Shown: positions 25,817 through 35,184, numbered from the stretch's first letter. The stretch is DNA of 59,082 bases from Streptomyces sp. SID11385 (GCF_010548245.1 NZ_JAAGLR010000377.1:1-59082), one strand, 5' to 3'. Numbers and translations: made by a program. Notes: generated by a model not told the origin, from the letters alone.

Positions 25817-26461
25817 TCAGTCCCGGCCGTCGACGGGGTCGCACACCGAGGGCGTCGCTGCCCGGAGGGCCTGGCGGTGCAGGGCGTCCAGACGGGCCAG
25901 GACCGCGCCCGAGGTCGTCGACCACGCCAGTTCGACGGAGCACGCGGCGGGGTCGGCGCGGAGCTGTGCGGTGGTGCCGAGTGCGTGGAGCAGGTCCGTG
26001 GTGAGGCGGTCGAGGCGTGCGCGGATCACGGTGAGATCCGGCCGCGTCGTGGGGGCTTGCCGCGGGTGGGCCGTCCACCGCGCGAACAAGCCCTTCTGCA
26101 CGACCTTGCTCGCCGTGATCTGGTCGCGGAAGAACGCCACCGCCGCTTCGGGACGCACACCGTTGGCAGCGGCCTGCTCACGGACCCGGTCGAGGACCTC
26201 GCTTTCCCGCGCGGGGTCGTCGATCGGCGAGTCCGTGCCGAACTTGGACGCCGCCACGTCGTCGCTGACGCGAAGACGCTCGATGATCAGGTCGGTCAGC
26301 GAGCCGAGTTCGCCGAACGATGTGCTCGCCCCGGCCGTGCCGGCGGCGGCGACCTTCCCGTGGGGCTCCGCCGCCAGGGCCTGGGGGACGGTCATAGCCG
26401 CCGTGGCCACGCACAGCGCGGCGAGCACGGCACCGCGGGCGGCATGGGTACGCAGGTTCAT
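25817..26461 (-). CDS. Exported chorismate mutase (AroQ-gamma type)
   Basis: 214 residues. Signal peptide about 1-30 (LAALCVATAAMTVPQALA then AEP). The mature chain is all-helical with LGSLTDLIIERLRVSDDVAA, SKFGTDSPIDDPARESEVLD and VAFFRDQITASKVVQKGLFA, the pattern of the secreted AroQ-gamma chorismate mutases such as the Mycobacterium tuberculosis enzyme. Chorismate mutase converts chorismate to prephenate; secreted versions have unclear substrates outside the cell. The late Cys pair (AACSVEL and SVCDPVDGRD) may form a disulfide, as in the family. It lies between the exported hydrolase (86 bases upstream) and the SDR, all leftward, and probably belongs to the operon controlled at 27.5 kb. 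Confidence 0.8.
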   Translation of the reverse strand: MNLRTHAARGAVLAALCVATAAMTVPQALAAEPHGKVAAAGTAGASTSFGELGSLTDLIIERLRVSDDVAASKFGTDSPIDDPARESEVLDRVREQAAANGVRPEAAVAFFRDQITASKVVQKGLFARWTAHPRQAPTTRPDLTVIRARLDRLTTDLLHALGTTAQLRADPAACSVELAWSTTSGAVLARLDALHRQALRAATPSVCDPVDGRD

Positions 26462-26547
26462 CGCTCTTCCTCACATGTGTTTCTCGCAGCGGGCGCGCGA
26501 GACGCTCCCGCACGCCAAGGCCAGGGAGCGGGCGCGGCAGGCCCTGT

Positions 26548-27360
26548 TCACCGGGTGTTGCGCGCGGCTTCCTCGATCACGTGCGTGACCTTGTCCGGAC
26601 GGCTGATCATCACCGCGTGGGAGGCATCGACCTCTTCGGTGTGCGCACCGGCCCGCTGTGCCATGGTGCGCTGGAGGCCGGGGGCGATGGCGTGGTCCTG
26701 GCGGGTGATCAGGTCCCAGGAGGGGATCGAGCGGAACGCTTCTTCGGCGCTGGGTTCGCTGACCGCCCTGATGTTGGCGGGCCGCTGGGTGGTCGCGAGG
26801 TCGGTGGCGGTGGTCTTGTCGAGGTCACCGGCGAAGACCTCGCGGAAGTGGGCCGGGTCGATGGACACCTCCGTACCGTCGGGGACCGGGGTTTCCACGA
26901 GGGGGATCGGCGGCGTGGACCGGGCGGCCAGGTCACCGACGCTCTCGCCCTTCACGGGGATGAAGCCGGCGATGTAGACCAGCGCCTTGACGTCGGGGTC
27001 CGACGCGGCGGAGTTGGTGATCACGGCGCCACCGTAGGAGTGACCGACCAGCACGACGGGGCCGTCGATGGTGGCGAGGTAGCTGGAGACGTAGGCGGTT
27101 TCGCTCGTGAGTCCCTGCAAGGGGTTGGCGAGGGCGCGGACCGGATAGCCGTCCGCGCGCAGGCGTTCCATCACCCGCGTCCAGCTGGAGGAGTCGGCCC
27201 ACGCGCCGTGGACGAGGACGACGGTGGGTTTCGGCGTGGAGGGGCCTCCGCCGGTCGCCTGCGCCACGCCCGGGGCGCTGGTGGCGGCGAGGAGCGCCAG
27301 GGCGCCGGCGGCGAGGGCCGTACGGCGAGAGGCCGTACGGCGGGGGATGCGCATACGCAT
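26548..27360 (-). CDS. Exported alpha/beta hydrolase (esterase/EstC-like)
   Basis: 270 residues. The basic start with RRTASRRTALAAGALALLAA is a Tat- or Sec-type signal. The hydrolase core has VVLVHGAWADSSSW (oxyanion hole), the nucleophile elbow VGHSYGG with Ser108, and VDASHAVMISRPDKVTHVIE with the catalytic His near the end. Such proteins resemble plant hydroxynitrile lyase/salicylate-esterase-like hydrolases and AcrR-linked esterases. A close paralogue lies at 51707-52564. The leader is long: the promoter between the paired GAACGTTC operators at 27.52-27.58 kb is about 170 bases upstream. It probably heads the leftward operon that includes the chorismate mutase and SDR genes. Confidence 0.82.
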   Translation of the reverse strand: MRMRIPRRTASRRTALAAGALALLAATSAPGVAQATGGGPSTPKPTVVLVHGAWADSSSWTRVMERLRADGYPVRALANPLQGLTSETAYVSSYLATIDGPVVLVGHSYGGAVITNSAASDPDVKALVYIAGFIPVKGESVGDLAARSTPPIPLVETPVPDGTEVSIDPAHFREVFAGDLDKTTATDLATTQRPANIRAVSEPSAEEAFRSIPSWDLITRQDHAIAPGLQRTMAQRAGAHTEEVDASHAVMISRPDKVTHVIEEAARNTR

Positions 27361-27520
27361 GAGGGTGCCTTTCGGTTCGGTCGGGTGTGACGCCTGGTCA
27401 CCGGGCCCGCGTCCCGGTTCGCGGTTCCCGGTTCAGCGGCGGCTGTACGGGGCGAACGCGTACGCGGTCACGTGCTGTACGGGGCATGCGACCACGCCGC
27501 CCTCCACAACCGTCGAGGGA

Positions 27521-27580
27521 GAACGTTCGGTATTGCCATTAGACAGAGGACGCGAGAGACTGTCAAGACCGAACGTTCTA
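27521..27580 (-). promoter_or_regulatory. Promoter with paired GAACGTTC operators upstream of exported hydrolase
   Basis: GAACGTTC at 27521-27528 and 27571-27578. The right element extends to GTCAAGACCGAACGTTCTA (27562-27580), identical to the TetR-gene site. On the minus strand the promoter TTGACA, 17 bases, TCTAAT lies between the two elements. The MFS gene diverges at 27721, so the same operators could control it. The remaining 360-base gap (27361-27720) holds nothing else that I can identify. Confidence 0.65.
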
Positions 27581-27720
27581 TCTCCACCCGTTGTCACCCT
27601 GACGGCCCACCACCCCCGGTCAGCGCGCGGCGCTTTACCCCGTCGCGCGCACGGTCCTGGGGGCGCGTCGTCCCCGAATGCGCGCCGTCTTCCACCCACT
27701 GACACCAGATGAGGACCCTG

Positions 27721-29337
27721 ATGACCACCACCCCCAGAGCAGGTGTGCGATCGCCTGCCCCGCAGGAGAAAGGGGCCACGGGCACCGGCCACGAGCCGAT
27801 GACCCATGCCCACGTCATGCGCGCGCTGTCGGGACTGTTGCTCGGCCTGTTCTGCGCGATCCTGTCCTCGACCGTCGTCACCAACGCGCTGCCCCGGATC
27901 ATCGGCGATCTCGGCGGTGGCCAGAGCGCGTACACGTGGGTCGTCACCTCGTCGCTCCTGGCGGTGACGGCCTCCACGCCCCTGTGGGGCAAGCTGGCCG
28001 ACCTGTTCAGCAAGAAGACACTGATCCAGTCGGCCCTCGTGATCTACGTCGCCGGGTCCCTCGTGGCCGGCTTCGCCCACAATCCGGCGACCTTGATCAC
28101 CGCACGGGTCATCCAGGGGCTGGGCGGCGGCGGTCTGTCGGCGCTGGGGCAGATCGTGCTGGCCGCGATGATCGCTCCGCGCGAGCGCGGCCGTTACTCC
28201 GGCTACCTCGGGGCGACCTTCGCTGTCGCCACCGTCGGCGGCCCCCTGCTCGGCGGTGTCATCACCGACACTTCGTGGCTCGGCTGGCGCTGGTGCCTGT
28301 TCGTCGGTGTCCCGTTCGCCCTCGTCGCCCTGCTGGTGCTCCAGCGCACGCTGAACCTGCCGGTGACGAAGCGCCGGGTCAAGGTCGACTGGGCGGGCGC
28401 CTTCTTCGTCACGGCCGCCGTTTGCACCTTGCTCGTCTGGGTGACCTTCGCCGACAACAAGTACGCGTGGCTGTCCTGGCAGACCGCCGCGCTCGTCGGC
28501 GCGGCGCTCGTGCTGACGCTGGTCTTCCTGGGTGTCGAGAGGAGGGCGGCCGAGCCGGTCATCCCCCTGGGCCTGTTCCGCAACCCGACCATCGCGCTCG
28601 CCTCCGCCGCTTCCCTGTTCGTCGGGGTCGCCCTGTTCGCGGGAACGGTCTTCTTCAGCCAGTACTTCCAGCTCGCCCGAGGCGATTCCCCGACGATGTC
28701 CGGTCTCCGGACGATCCCGTTCATCGCCGGGCTGTTCGTCTCCTCCACCGTCTCCGGCCGGATCATCACCCGGACCGGCAGGTGGAAGGGCTGGCTGCTG
28801 ACGGGAGGGGCGCTGCTGACGGCGGGCACGGCTCTCCTGGGCGCCCTGCGCCACGACACCCCTTACCTCTACACGGCCTCCTGCATGGCATTGATCGGTC
28901 TCGGGGTCGGGATGACGCTCCAGAACCTGGTGCTCTGCACGCAGAACCAGGTGTCCCCCGAGGACCTCGGTGCCGCTTCGTCGACGGTGACGTTCTTCCG
29001 CTCCCTCGGAGGCGCGGTGGGGGTCTCGGTGCTCGGCTCGGTCCTGTCGGCCCGTGTCGGCCACCACGCGCTGGAGACGATCGGCCAACTGGCCCCGGGT
29101 GACAGGGCCACCGCGGGGAAGGCATCCGGAGGTGGCCGGCTGCCCGACCTCGCGGCGCTGCCCTCCCCCGTCCGGAGCTGGCTCGAAGGCGCCTACGGCC
29201 ACGGCATCGGGGATGTCTTCCTGTACGCCGCCCCGATCGCTCTCGTCGCGTTCCTCGTCACCCTGTTCATCAAGGAGACCCCTCTGGCGGCGGCCGGCGC
29301 CCCGAAGCGCGGCGGGGAGGCGGACCGTACCGGCTGA
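27721..29337 (+). CDS. DHA2-type MFS multidrug transporter (EmrB/QacA family)
   Basis: 538 residues; the ATG at 27721 has GAGGA five bases upstream, better than the ATG at 27709. About fourteen hydrophobic helices are visible. Motifs of drug:H+ antiporters are present: GLLLGLFCAILSSTVVTNAL with LPRIIGDLGGG, LWGKLADLFSKK (motif A), RVIQGLGGGGLSALGQIVLA and ATFAVATVGGPLLGGVITD (motif C). The long C-terminal loop before the last helix is typical of the 14-helix branch. It should export hydrophobic drugs or metabolites. TetR-controlled pumps are common, and a candidate TetR operator pair lies 140-200 bases upstream, shared with the divergent hydrolase operon. Confidence 0.88.
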   Translation: MTTTPRAGVRSPAPQEKGATGTGHEPMTHAHVMRALSGLLLGLFCAILSSTVVTNALPRIIGDLGGGQSAYTWVVTSSLLAVTASTPLWGKLADLFSKKTLIQSALVIYVAGSLVAGFAHNPATLITARVIQGLGGGGLSALGQIVLAAMIAPRERGRYSGYLGATFAVATVGGPLLGGVITDTSWLGWRWCLFVGVPFALVALLVLQRTLNLPVTKRRVKVDWAGAFFVTAAVCTLLVWVTFADNKYAWLSWQTAALVGAALVLTLVFLGVERRAAEPVIPLGLFRNPTIALASAASLFVGVALFAGTVFFSQYFQLARGDSPTMSGLRTIPFIAGLFVSSTVSGRIITRTGRWKGWLLTGGALLTAGTALLGALRHDTPYLYTASCMALIGLGVGMTLQNLVLCTQNQVSPEDLGAASSTVTFFRSLGGAVGVSVLGSVLSARVGHHALETIGQLAPGDRATAGKASGGGRLPDLAALPSPVRSWLEGAYGHGIGDVFLYAAPIALVAFLVTLFIKETPLAAAGAPKRGGEADRTG

Positions 29338-29474
29338 CCCGGACCCGACTCCCTCCTTCCGTGCGGCGTGGTGAGGGCGGCGCGGTGGTGGGCGGGTGTC
29401 CGCGTACGGGTGGTCAGCGCGGAGGCGCGGAGCGGGGGTTTTCCGCTCCGCGCCGGTTCACCGGGCCGGTCCGG

Positions 29475-32400
29475 TTATCTCAGGGTCCATTTCTGGGTGG
29501 TCCGGCCGTCGCACTGCGCGATGATCAGTTGGCTGCCGTTGGCCGTGCCCGCCGAGTCCAGGCAGGTGCCGCGGTTTCGGATGGTGCCGTCCGACTGCAC
29601 GGACCAGTCCTGGTTGGTGCCGCCGTTGCAGTCCCACAGCTGGACCTTGGTGCCGTTGGCGGTGCCGAAGGCGTCCACGTCGAGGCACTTGCCCAGCGTC
29701 CGCAGCGTGCTGCCGTTGGCCTGCCACTTCTGGTTGTCGCCGTTGTTGCAGTCCCACAACTGGACCTTGGTGCCGTTGGCCGCGTTGGCGCCGTTGGCGT
29801 CGACGCACTTGCCGCCCGCGCCGGTGATCTGTTTCGCGGCGGACTGGCCGCCTTGGGCGACACCGTTCCCGACGAAGGTCAGCGAGTCGATGTCGTAGGA
29901 GTTGTCCGACGTCGTCTTGAAGACGAGGTACAGCTCCGTCGTTCCGGCGGGCCGGGTGAGGTCGACCGCCGGGGTGCTCCGGTACGTGTCCCAGCCGCCG
30001 GTGCTCGGGACTGGCACCGAGGCGATCAGCGCGCCGGTCGGCGAGCCGTTCCGCAGCTCGACCGTTCCGCCGCCCGAGGGCGAGGAGAGACGCAGTGAGA
30101 CCTTGTCGATACCGGTGAAGTTGACCGGGGAGAAGGAGGCCCAGTCGTTGTTGCTGATGTCGCCGAGCCGGGCGTCCGATTCGGCGTCCCCCTGGGAGAC
30201 GACGCGGATGCCGGACTGCCGGGTGAAGAACTCGGCCTGCTTGTGCTTGGGCTGGAGCACCGCCTTCGCGCTGCCTGCCAGTGCGGGTGCGCCGGACGCG
30301 CCCTTGTCCGTGTAGCTGGACGTGGCGACGTAGGACACGTCGAGGTCGGCGTGGCCCGCGTCGGTCGCCGGGACGATGGTGCCCGAGCAGCCGGTGAGGG
30401 CGTCGGTGTCGTGCGCGTGTTCGTCGTGTCCGAGCGAGGGGACGGTTTTGACCTTGGAGCAGTCGATCGTGCCGTCCTCGGGGTCGGTCACGTTCACCGT
30501 GTACGGGATGCGGTCGCCCCAGTCGTACATCCCGCCGTTCGGCAGGGAGAGTTTGACGGTGGGTGCCGTGTTGCCGGAGGTCACGGTGAGGTTGGCGGTG
30601 CCGGTGCGGCCGCCGGTGTCGGTGACGGTGAGCTGGGCGGTGAACTGGCCCTTCGCCGTGTAGGTGTGGGTGGGGGACGCCTGGTCGGAGGTGGCGCCGT
30701 CGCCGAAGTCCCAGTGGTAGGAGATCGTGCCGCCCTCCGGGTCGCGTGAGCCTTCGCCGGAGAACTTCACCGTCAGCGGCGCGGAGCCGGATGTCGGGGT
30801 GGCGGTCGCTTCGGCGAGGGGACGCCGGTCGCCGGAGCTGTAGTCGATGCGGTACAGGCCGGAGTCCGGGTTGTCCCGGCCGAAGCCGCTCCCCCACTCC
30901 AGGAGGTACATCGCTCCGTCGGGCCCGAATTTCATGTCCATCGGGGACTTGAAGCTCAGGTTCGGCAGGAAGTCGTTGATCTTGAGGAGCTTCCCGTCGT
31001 CGTCCAGCCGGAATTCGTGCAGTCGGTTGCGGGACCATTCACCGAAGAACGGTGTCTTGTCGAAGTACGCGGGGAACTTCGTCTCCGAGGGGTTGTCGGG
31101 GTCGTAGTGGTACACGGGGAAGGCGGCGGGGGCCTCTCCGCCGTCGCCCATCTCGGGGAACTTCCCGCCGTTGGCGCCGTTGCCGTACCAGACGTCCGCC
31201 TTCTTGGCCGCGGGGAGGTTGGTGATGCCCGTGTTGTTGGGCGAGTCGTTGACGGGGCTGGCGCAGTTGAAGCTGGGCCCCGACTGGCCGGTGGCGTAGT
31301 TGTAGTCGCGGTAGGGGATGTTGTCGCCGACGCAGTACGGCCAGCCGTAGAAGCCCGGCTGCTTGATGATGTTCCATTCGACGGTGGCCGCCGGTCCGCG
31401 CGCGGCGTTGTCCGATCCGGCGTCCGGTCCGTAGTCGGCGGCGTACAGGGTGCCGTCGGCGGGGTCGACGGAGAAGCGGAACGGGTTGCGGAAGCCCATC
31501 GCGTAGATCTCGGGCTTGGTCTTCGCCGTGCCCGGGGCGAACATGTTGCCCGCGGGGACGGTGTAGGTGCCGTTTGCCTCCGGGTGGATGCGCAGGATCT
31601 TGCCGCGCAGGTCGTTGCTGTTGGCGGAGGTGCGCTGGACGTCGTTGTCGGCGTGTCCCGCGCGCTCGTCGATCGGGGCGTAGCCGTCGGAGCGGAACGG
31701 TTCGGTGTCGTCACCGGTGCCGATGTAGAGGTTGCCGTTCGGTCCGAAGGTGATGTAGCCGCCGGTGTGCCCCGGTTCCGGGGACTGGCGCGACGAGGGA
31801 ACCTTCATGACGACTTTTTCGCTGGCTTTGTCGAGTGTGTCGCCGCTGACGGTGAAACGGGAGACACGTGCGATGTCCTCGCTGCCGCCGGCCGGCGAGT
31901 ACATGAGGTAGAGCCAGTGGTTGGTGGCGAAGTCCGGGTCCAGCGCGAGGCCGGTCAGTCCGTCCTCGCCGCCGGTGTAGACGTCGATGGTCGCGGCCGT
32001 GAGGACATCGCCGGCGGGCTTGTGGATCTTCACCTTGCCGCCGTACTCGGCGTAGAAGACGCGGCCGTCGTCGGCGACGTCCAGTGCCGCGGGGCCGACG
32101 GTGTTCTCGTCGAGGGGGACCTTCTCGTAGTCGGCCCAGGTCGTCGGGCCGCAGTCGGAGGGCACCTTGCCCCCCGCGGCTTCGACGCCGCCGACGATGT
32201 GGTTGCGGAAGTTCGGGTCCGCGTAGCTGGCCGCGTCGTGGCCCATCGCGGTGGCCCACACGCTGCCGCCCTCGGCGTCGCGGCACCAGGAGATGGGGTG
32301 GTCGGGCCCCATGGCCTCGCTGCCGGGGTTGTACGTGGTCTCGTCGGCGGTGACGAGGACGTGGACGTCACCGCGCGGGTTCGGCTCGAAGTTGTACCAC

Positions 32401-32939
32401 TCCTCCTGGCGCGCCCAGCGGTCGGGAAGGTGTGCGGTGGAGGGGTGGATGTGGTCGGCGACCTTGGCCGTGCCCTGGAGGCTTCCCGGGGAGTGGGCGG
32501 GCATGTGGGCGCCGCCGTTGATCAGGTCGTCCCACCAGGGGAAGTCGTTCTCGATGCCCATGTCGAGCGTGTTGTGGACGGCGGCGATGCCGCCGCCGTC
32601 GCGCACGTAGGTCTGTACGGCCTTGCGCTGGGCGTCGGTCTCCCAGACCATGCCGGAGGTCTGCACCATGGCGATGACGTCGTACTCGGCGAGGTCGTCG
32701 TCGTTGAAGACGGCCGCGTCCTCGCTCTTGGTCAGTTCCCAGCCGCGGTCGGCGGCGACCTGGTCGAACATGGTGATGGCCGCGGGGATGGAGTCGTGGC
32801 GGTAGGCGCCGGGGGCGGTCTTGGTGAACAGGAGGACGTGGAAGCCCTCCTCGTGCGCGGTGGCCGGGGTGGCCAGGCCGGCCACGAGAAGGACGGAGCC
32901 GGCTAAGCTCAGCGCCCATCTCGCCGTTCTTGATCTCAT
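29475..32939 (-). CDS. Secreted multidomain ThuA / glucose-sorbosone dehydrogenase / PKD / CBM6 / ricin-B protein
   Basis: 1154 residues; ATG at 32939 seven bases after AGGAG. Signal peptide 1-28 (VAGLATPATAHEEG). Domains in order: ThuA-like (about 30-255; HVLLFTKTAPGAYRHDSIPA, GGGIAAVHNTLD); glucose/sorbosone-dehydrogenase beta-propeller (about 270-690; GLTGLALDPDFATNHWLYLM, YIGTGDDTEPF); PKD (about 710-800; ISYHWDFGDGATS); a linker; CBM6-like (about 890-1025; AEFFTRQSGIRVVSQGDAES, WASFSPVNFTGIDKVSLRLS); and ricin-B (about 1035-1154; repeated NGTKVQLWDCN and closing QKW). It should bind polysaccharide outside the cell and oxidise sugars or related aldoses, possibly with PQQ. The isomerase and CUT2 transporter genes just upstream on the same strand suggest a common sugar route. 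Confidence 0.88.
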   Translation of the reverse strand: MRSRTARWALSLAGSVLLVAGLATPATAHEEGFHVLLFTKTAPGAYRHDSIPAAITMFDQVAADRGWELTKSEDAAVFNDDDLAEYDVIAMVQTSGMVWETDAQRKAVQTYVRDGGGIAAVHNTLDMGIENDFPWWDDLINGGAHMPAHSPGSLQGTAKVADHIHPSTAHLPDRWARQEEWYNFEPNPRGDVHVLVTADETTYNPGSEAMGPDHPISWCRDAEGGSVWATAMGHDAASYADPNFRNHIVGGVEAAGGKVPSDCGPTTWADYEKVPLDENTVGPAALDVADDGRVFYAEYGGKVKIHKPAGDVLTAATIDVYTGGEDGLTGLALDPDFATNHWLYLMYSPAGGSEDIARVSRFTVSGDTLDKASEKVVMKVPSSRQSPEPGHTGGYITFGPNGNLYIGTGDDTEPFRSDGYAPIDERAGHADNDVQRTSANSNDLRGKILRIHPEANGTYTVPAGNMFAPGTAKTKPEIYAMGFRNPFRFSVDPADGTLYAADYGPDAGSDNAARGPAATVEWNIIKQPGFYGWPYCVGDNIPYRDYNYATGQSGPSFNCASPVNDSPNNTGITNLPAAKKADVWYGNGANGGKFPEMGDGGEAPAAFPVYHYDPDNPSETKFPAYFDKTPFFGEWSRNRLHEFRLDDDGKLLKINDFLPNLSFKSPMDMKFGPDGAMYLLEWGSGFGRDNPDSGLYRIDYSSGDRRPLAEATATPTSGSAPLTVKFSGEGSRDPEGGTISYHWDFGDGATSDQASPTHTYTAKGQFTAQLTVTDTGGRTGTANLTVTSGNTAPTVKLSLPNGGMYDWGDRIPYTVNVTDPEDGTIDCSKVKTVPSLGHDEHAHDTDALTGCSGTIVPATDAGHADLDVSYVATSSYTDKGASGAPALAGSAKAVLQPKHKQAEFFTRQSGIRVVSQGDAESDARLGDISNNDWASFSPVNFTGIDKVSLRLSSPSGGGTVELRNGSPTGALIASVPVPSTGGWDTYRSTPAVDLTRPAGTTELYLVFKTTSDNSYDIDSLTFVGNGVAQGGQSAAKQITGAGGKCVDANGANAANGTKVQLWDCNNGDNQKWQANGSTLRTLGKCLDVDAFGTANGTKVQLWDCNGGTNQDWSVQSDGTIRNRGTCLDSAGTANGSQLIIAQCDGRTTQKWTLR

Positions 32940-33049
32940 GGTTGGCTCCTGCCGGTGGTCGTGGGGCGGATACGGGGCGGTGCGTTCTGGGGTGTGCGTT
33001 CTCGGGGGTGCGTTCCGGGGGCTGTGCACACGTGTGCCGGTTCTGCGTG

Positions 33050-33952
33050 TCAGGCGGGTGGCTGGTCCGGGGAACGGGTGCGGCGGTGCTGGGCTTCCCG
33101 GAGGAAGGCGAGTCCCCGGGTCGCGAGGGTGTCCTGGCTGGGGGCGAGTCGCCGCCAGACGGAGGCGGCCACCGCGATGGTCGCGTTGTGCGCGGTGAAC
33201 GACTCGATGCACAGGGGCCCCGTGTGGCCCTCCTCGTCCAGGGCGGCGAGGAAGCCGGGCCAGTCGAGATGGTCGTCGCCGGGGGTCCCCCGGTCGTTGG
33301 CGCACACCTGGACGTGGAAGAGGCGGCCGGTGGCCTGGCGTACGGCTTCGGGCAGGGAGCGCTCCTCGATGTTCTGGTGGTACGTGTCGAGCGCGACGCC
33401 GATGGTGTCGGCGGGGAGTTCCCTTATCGCCTCCACGGTCTGGGCCACGGTGTTGAGGAAGCTCGTCTCGTACCGGTTGAGCGGTTCGACGGCGATGCGG
33501 ACCCCGGCCGCCGCGGCGTGCGCGAGGACCGGCGCGAGGTTCGTCCGCCACTGCTCGTAGGCGGCTGTCCGCTCCGTCTCGTCCATTCGCCACGTGCGGC
33601 CGACGGCGGCGTAGACGGGTCCGGCCACGACCGGCGCGCCGATGTGCGCCGCCGCGTCGACACACCGGCGCAGGTAGTCCTGGGTGTCGCGGATCGCGGA
33701 GGTTCCCGCGTTGACGAGGTCGCGCCCCGGCGGCATGACGGCGGCCACCGCGGCGGCGGTGAGGCCGTGGTCGCCCAGGAGCGCGGCGGTGGCGGCGGGC
33801 TGCCAGTCGCCGGGCTGTTCCAGAGGGAGTTCGGCGCAGTCGAATCCCCACGCGGCCAGGCGCGGCAGGACTTCCGTCAGTGCCTCGTCCGTGACGGGTG
33901 AGTGCCAGATCCAGGGGTTGGCGCCGATCGCGCGCTCCGTGGCCGGGCTCAC
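33050..33952 (-). CDS. TIM-barrel sugar-phosphate isomerase/epimerase
   Basis: 300 residues from the GTG at 33952, whose GTGA overlaps the stop of the binding-protein gene. It contains the xylose-isomerase-like TIM barrel: GANPWIWHSPVTDEALTEVL, WGFDCAELPLEQPG, AGVRIAVEPLNRYETSFLNT (metal-ligand Glu), TIGVALDTYHQNIEE (Asp/His), GRLFHVQVCANDRGTPGDDH and GPLCIESFTAHN (second Glu). This metal-dependent fold covers tagatose/psicose epimerases, hydroxypyruvate isomerase-like and inositol-type enzymes. Coupling to the CUT2 importer suggests it isomerises the imported ketose or polyol, with the exact sugar unknown. 110 bases separate it from the big secreted dehydrogenase gene. Confidence 0.85.
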   Translation of the reverse strand: MSPATERAIGANPWIWHSPVTDEALTEVLPRLAAWGFDCAELPLEQPGDWQPAATAALLGDHGLTAAAVAAVMPPGRDLVNAGTSAIRDTQDYLRRCVDAAAHIGAPVVAGPVYAAVGRTWRMDETERTAAYEQWRTNLAPVLAHAAAAGVRIAVEPLNRYETSFLNTVAQTVEAIRELPADTIGVALDTYHQNIEERSLPEAVRQATGRLFHVQVCANDRGTPGDDHLDWPGFLAALDEEGHTGPLCIESFTAHNATIAVAASVWRRLAPSQDTLATRGLAFLREAQHRRTRSPDQPPA

Positions 33953-35184
33953 TTGCCGCCCCAGTCGCCGGGGTAGCCGGGCAGTTTCTCGCAGCCGCAG
34001 GCGCCGTAGTGCAGGGGCGGCATGCCCTTCTTGTAGTAGGCCTCGAAGTTGTCCTCGGTCACCACCGGCTGCGGCAGGGTCCACGTCTTCGGCACCTCCT
34101 GGCCGCCGAGGATGCGCAGGGCCGCGATCACGGGGGTGCGCCACTGGAAGGTGGGGTAGGTCGGTGCGACGGCGGTCAGGTCCTTGTCCTTCCACGCCTG
34201 GAGGAAGTCCTGCTGGTCCTCGCCGGTGATCGGCGGGATGTCCTTGCCCGCGTCCTCGAAGGCTTCGACGGCGGCCACGGCGGTGGCGCCGGAGTCCATC
34301 CACACGCCGTCGATCGTGCCGTGCCGGGCGAGGGCGTCGGAGACGATCGACTTCGTCTTCGACGGGTCGCCGTCGGTGAACTTGGCCTCGGCGACGGTGA
34401 GTCCGGCCTCGTCGAACGCCTTCTCCGCGGCGGCCCAGCGGGTCTCCAGGACGTCCACCCCGGGGGAGATGCGCAGGGCGACGATCTTGCCGCCCTTGTC
34501 CACCTCGTCGACGAGGAAGTCGGCCGCGGCGGCGCCGTAGGCGTAGCCGCCGATGGGGCTGATGAAGGTGACGCCGCAGTCGGTCTCCACTCCCCGGTCG
34601 AAGACGATCACGGGGAGCTTGCCGCACGCCTCCTGGACCGCGGGGGTGAGGGTGGCGGTGGTGTTGGGCGAGACGATCAGCGCGTCGCAGTCCTGGTTCG
34701 ACAGTTCCTGGATGTCCGAGATCTGCTTGTCGTCCTTGCCCTGCGCGTCCAGGACGGTGAAGTCGGTGATCTGGTCGTGCAGCTTCACCTCCGCCTTCAT
34801 GCTCTTGAGACCCACCTGCCGCCAGGGGTTGAAGACGCCCGCGTTGGAGAAGCAGAGGTGGATGTCCTTGGCACCGCCCGCTTTGGCGAACTTCGAGGTG
34901 TCGGTCATCTGCGGGTCGAGCATCTGCTCCCACGGCTTGTCGGCCGGGCCCTGCGGGGTCTCCCGCGCGAGGGTGAGCTGGCGCTCGTACGCGGCGGGGT
35001 CGAAGAACTTCGACTGCGTACCGGTGCTCCGGCTCTGCTTCGAGGCGGCGGGGGCGCCGCCTTCGTCGTCCTGCGGCACGTCGGAGGTGCAGGAGGACAG
35101 CAATGCCGCGGCCATCAGGACGGCGAAGGGGGCGGCCAGGCGGGTCTTGCCGCCGCGGCGGCCGGGGTGGAGTGCGCGGCTCAT
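33949..35184 (-). CDS. ABC transporter substrate-binding lipoprotein (CUT2 type)
   Basis: 411 residues. Signal peptide with lipobox LLSSC, Cys32 (MAAALLSSCTS). The periplasmic-binding-protein type 1 fold shows HLCFSNAGVFNPWRQVGLKS, ISDIQELSNQDCDALIVSPN, LPVIVFDRGV and GVWMDSGATAVAAVEAFEDA. It resembles RbsB/xylose-binding-like proteins, with an unusually long linker before the first domain and a Cys-rich end (GACGCEKLPGYPGDWGGK). It starts inside the stop of the second permease gene (four-base overlap), so the whole transporter is one coupled transcript. It captures a sugar at the outer face of the membrane for the two permeases. Confidence 0.9.
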   Translation of the reverse strand: MSRALHPGRRGGKTRLAAPFAVLMAAALLSSCTSDVPQDDEGGAPAASKQSRSTGTQSKFFDPAAYERQLTLARETPQGPADKPWEQMLDPQMTDTSKFAKAGGAKDIHLCFSNAGVFNPWRQVGLKSMKAEVKLHDQITDFTVLDAQGKDDKQISDIQELSNQDCDALIVSPNTTATLTPAVQEACGKLPVIVFDRGVETDCGVTFISPIGGYAYGAAAADFLVDEVDKGGKIVALRISPGVDVLETRWAAAEKAFDEAGLTVAEAKFTDGDPSKTKSIVSDALARHGTIDGVWMDSGATAVAAVEAFEDAGKDIPPITGEDQQDFLQAWKDKDLTAVAPTYPTFQWRTPVIAALRILGGQEVPKTWTLPQPVVTEDNFEAYYKKGMPPLHYGACGCEKLPGYPGDWGGK

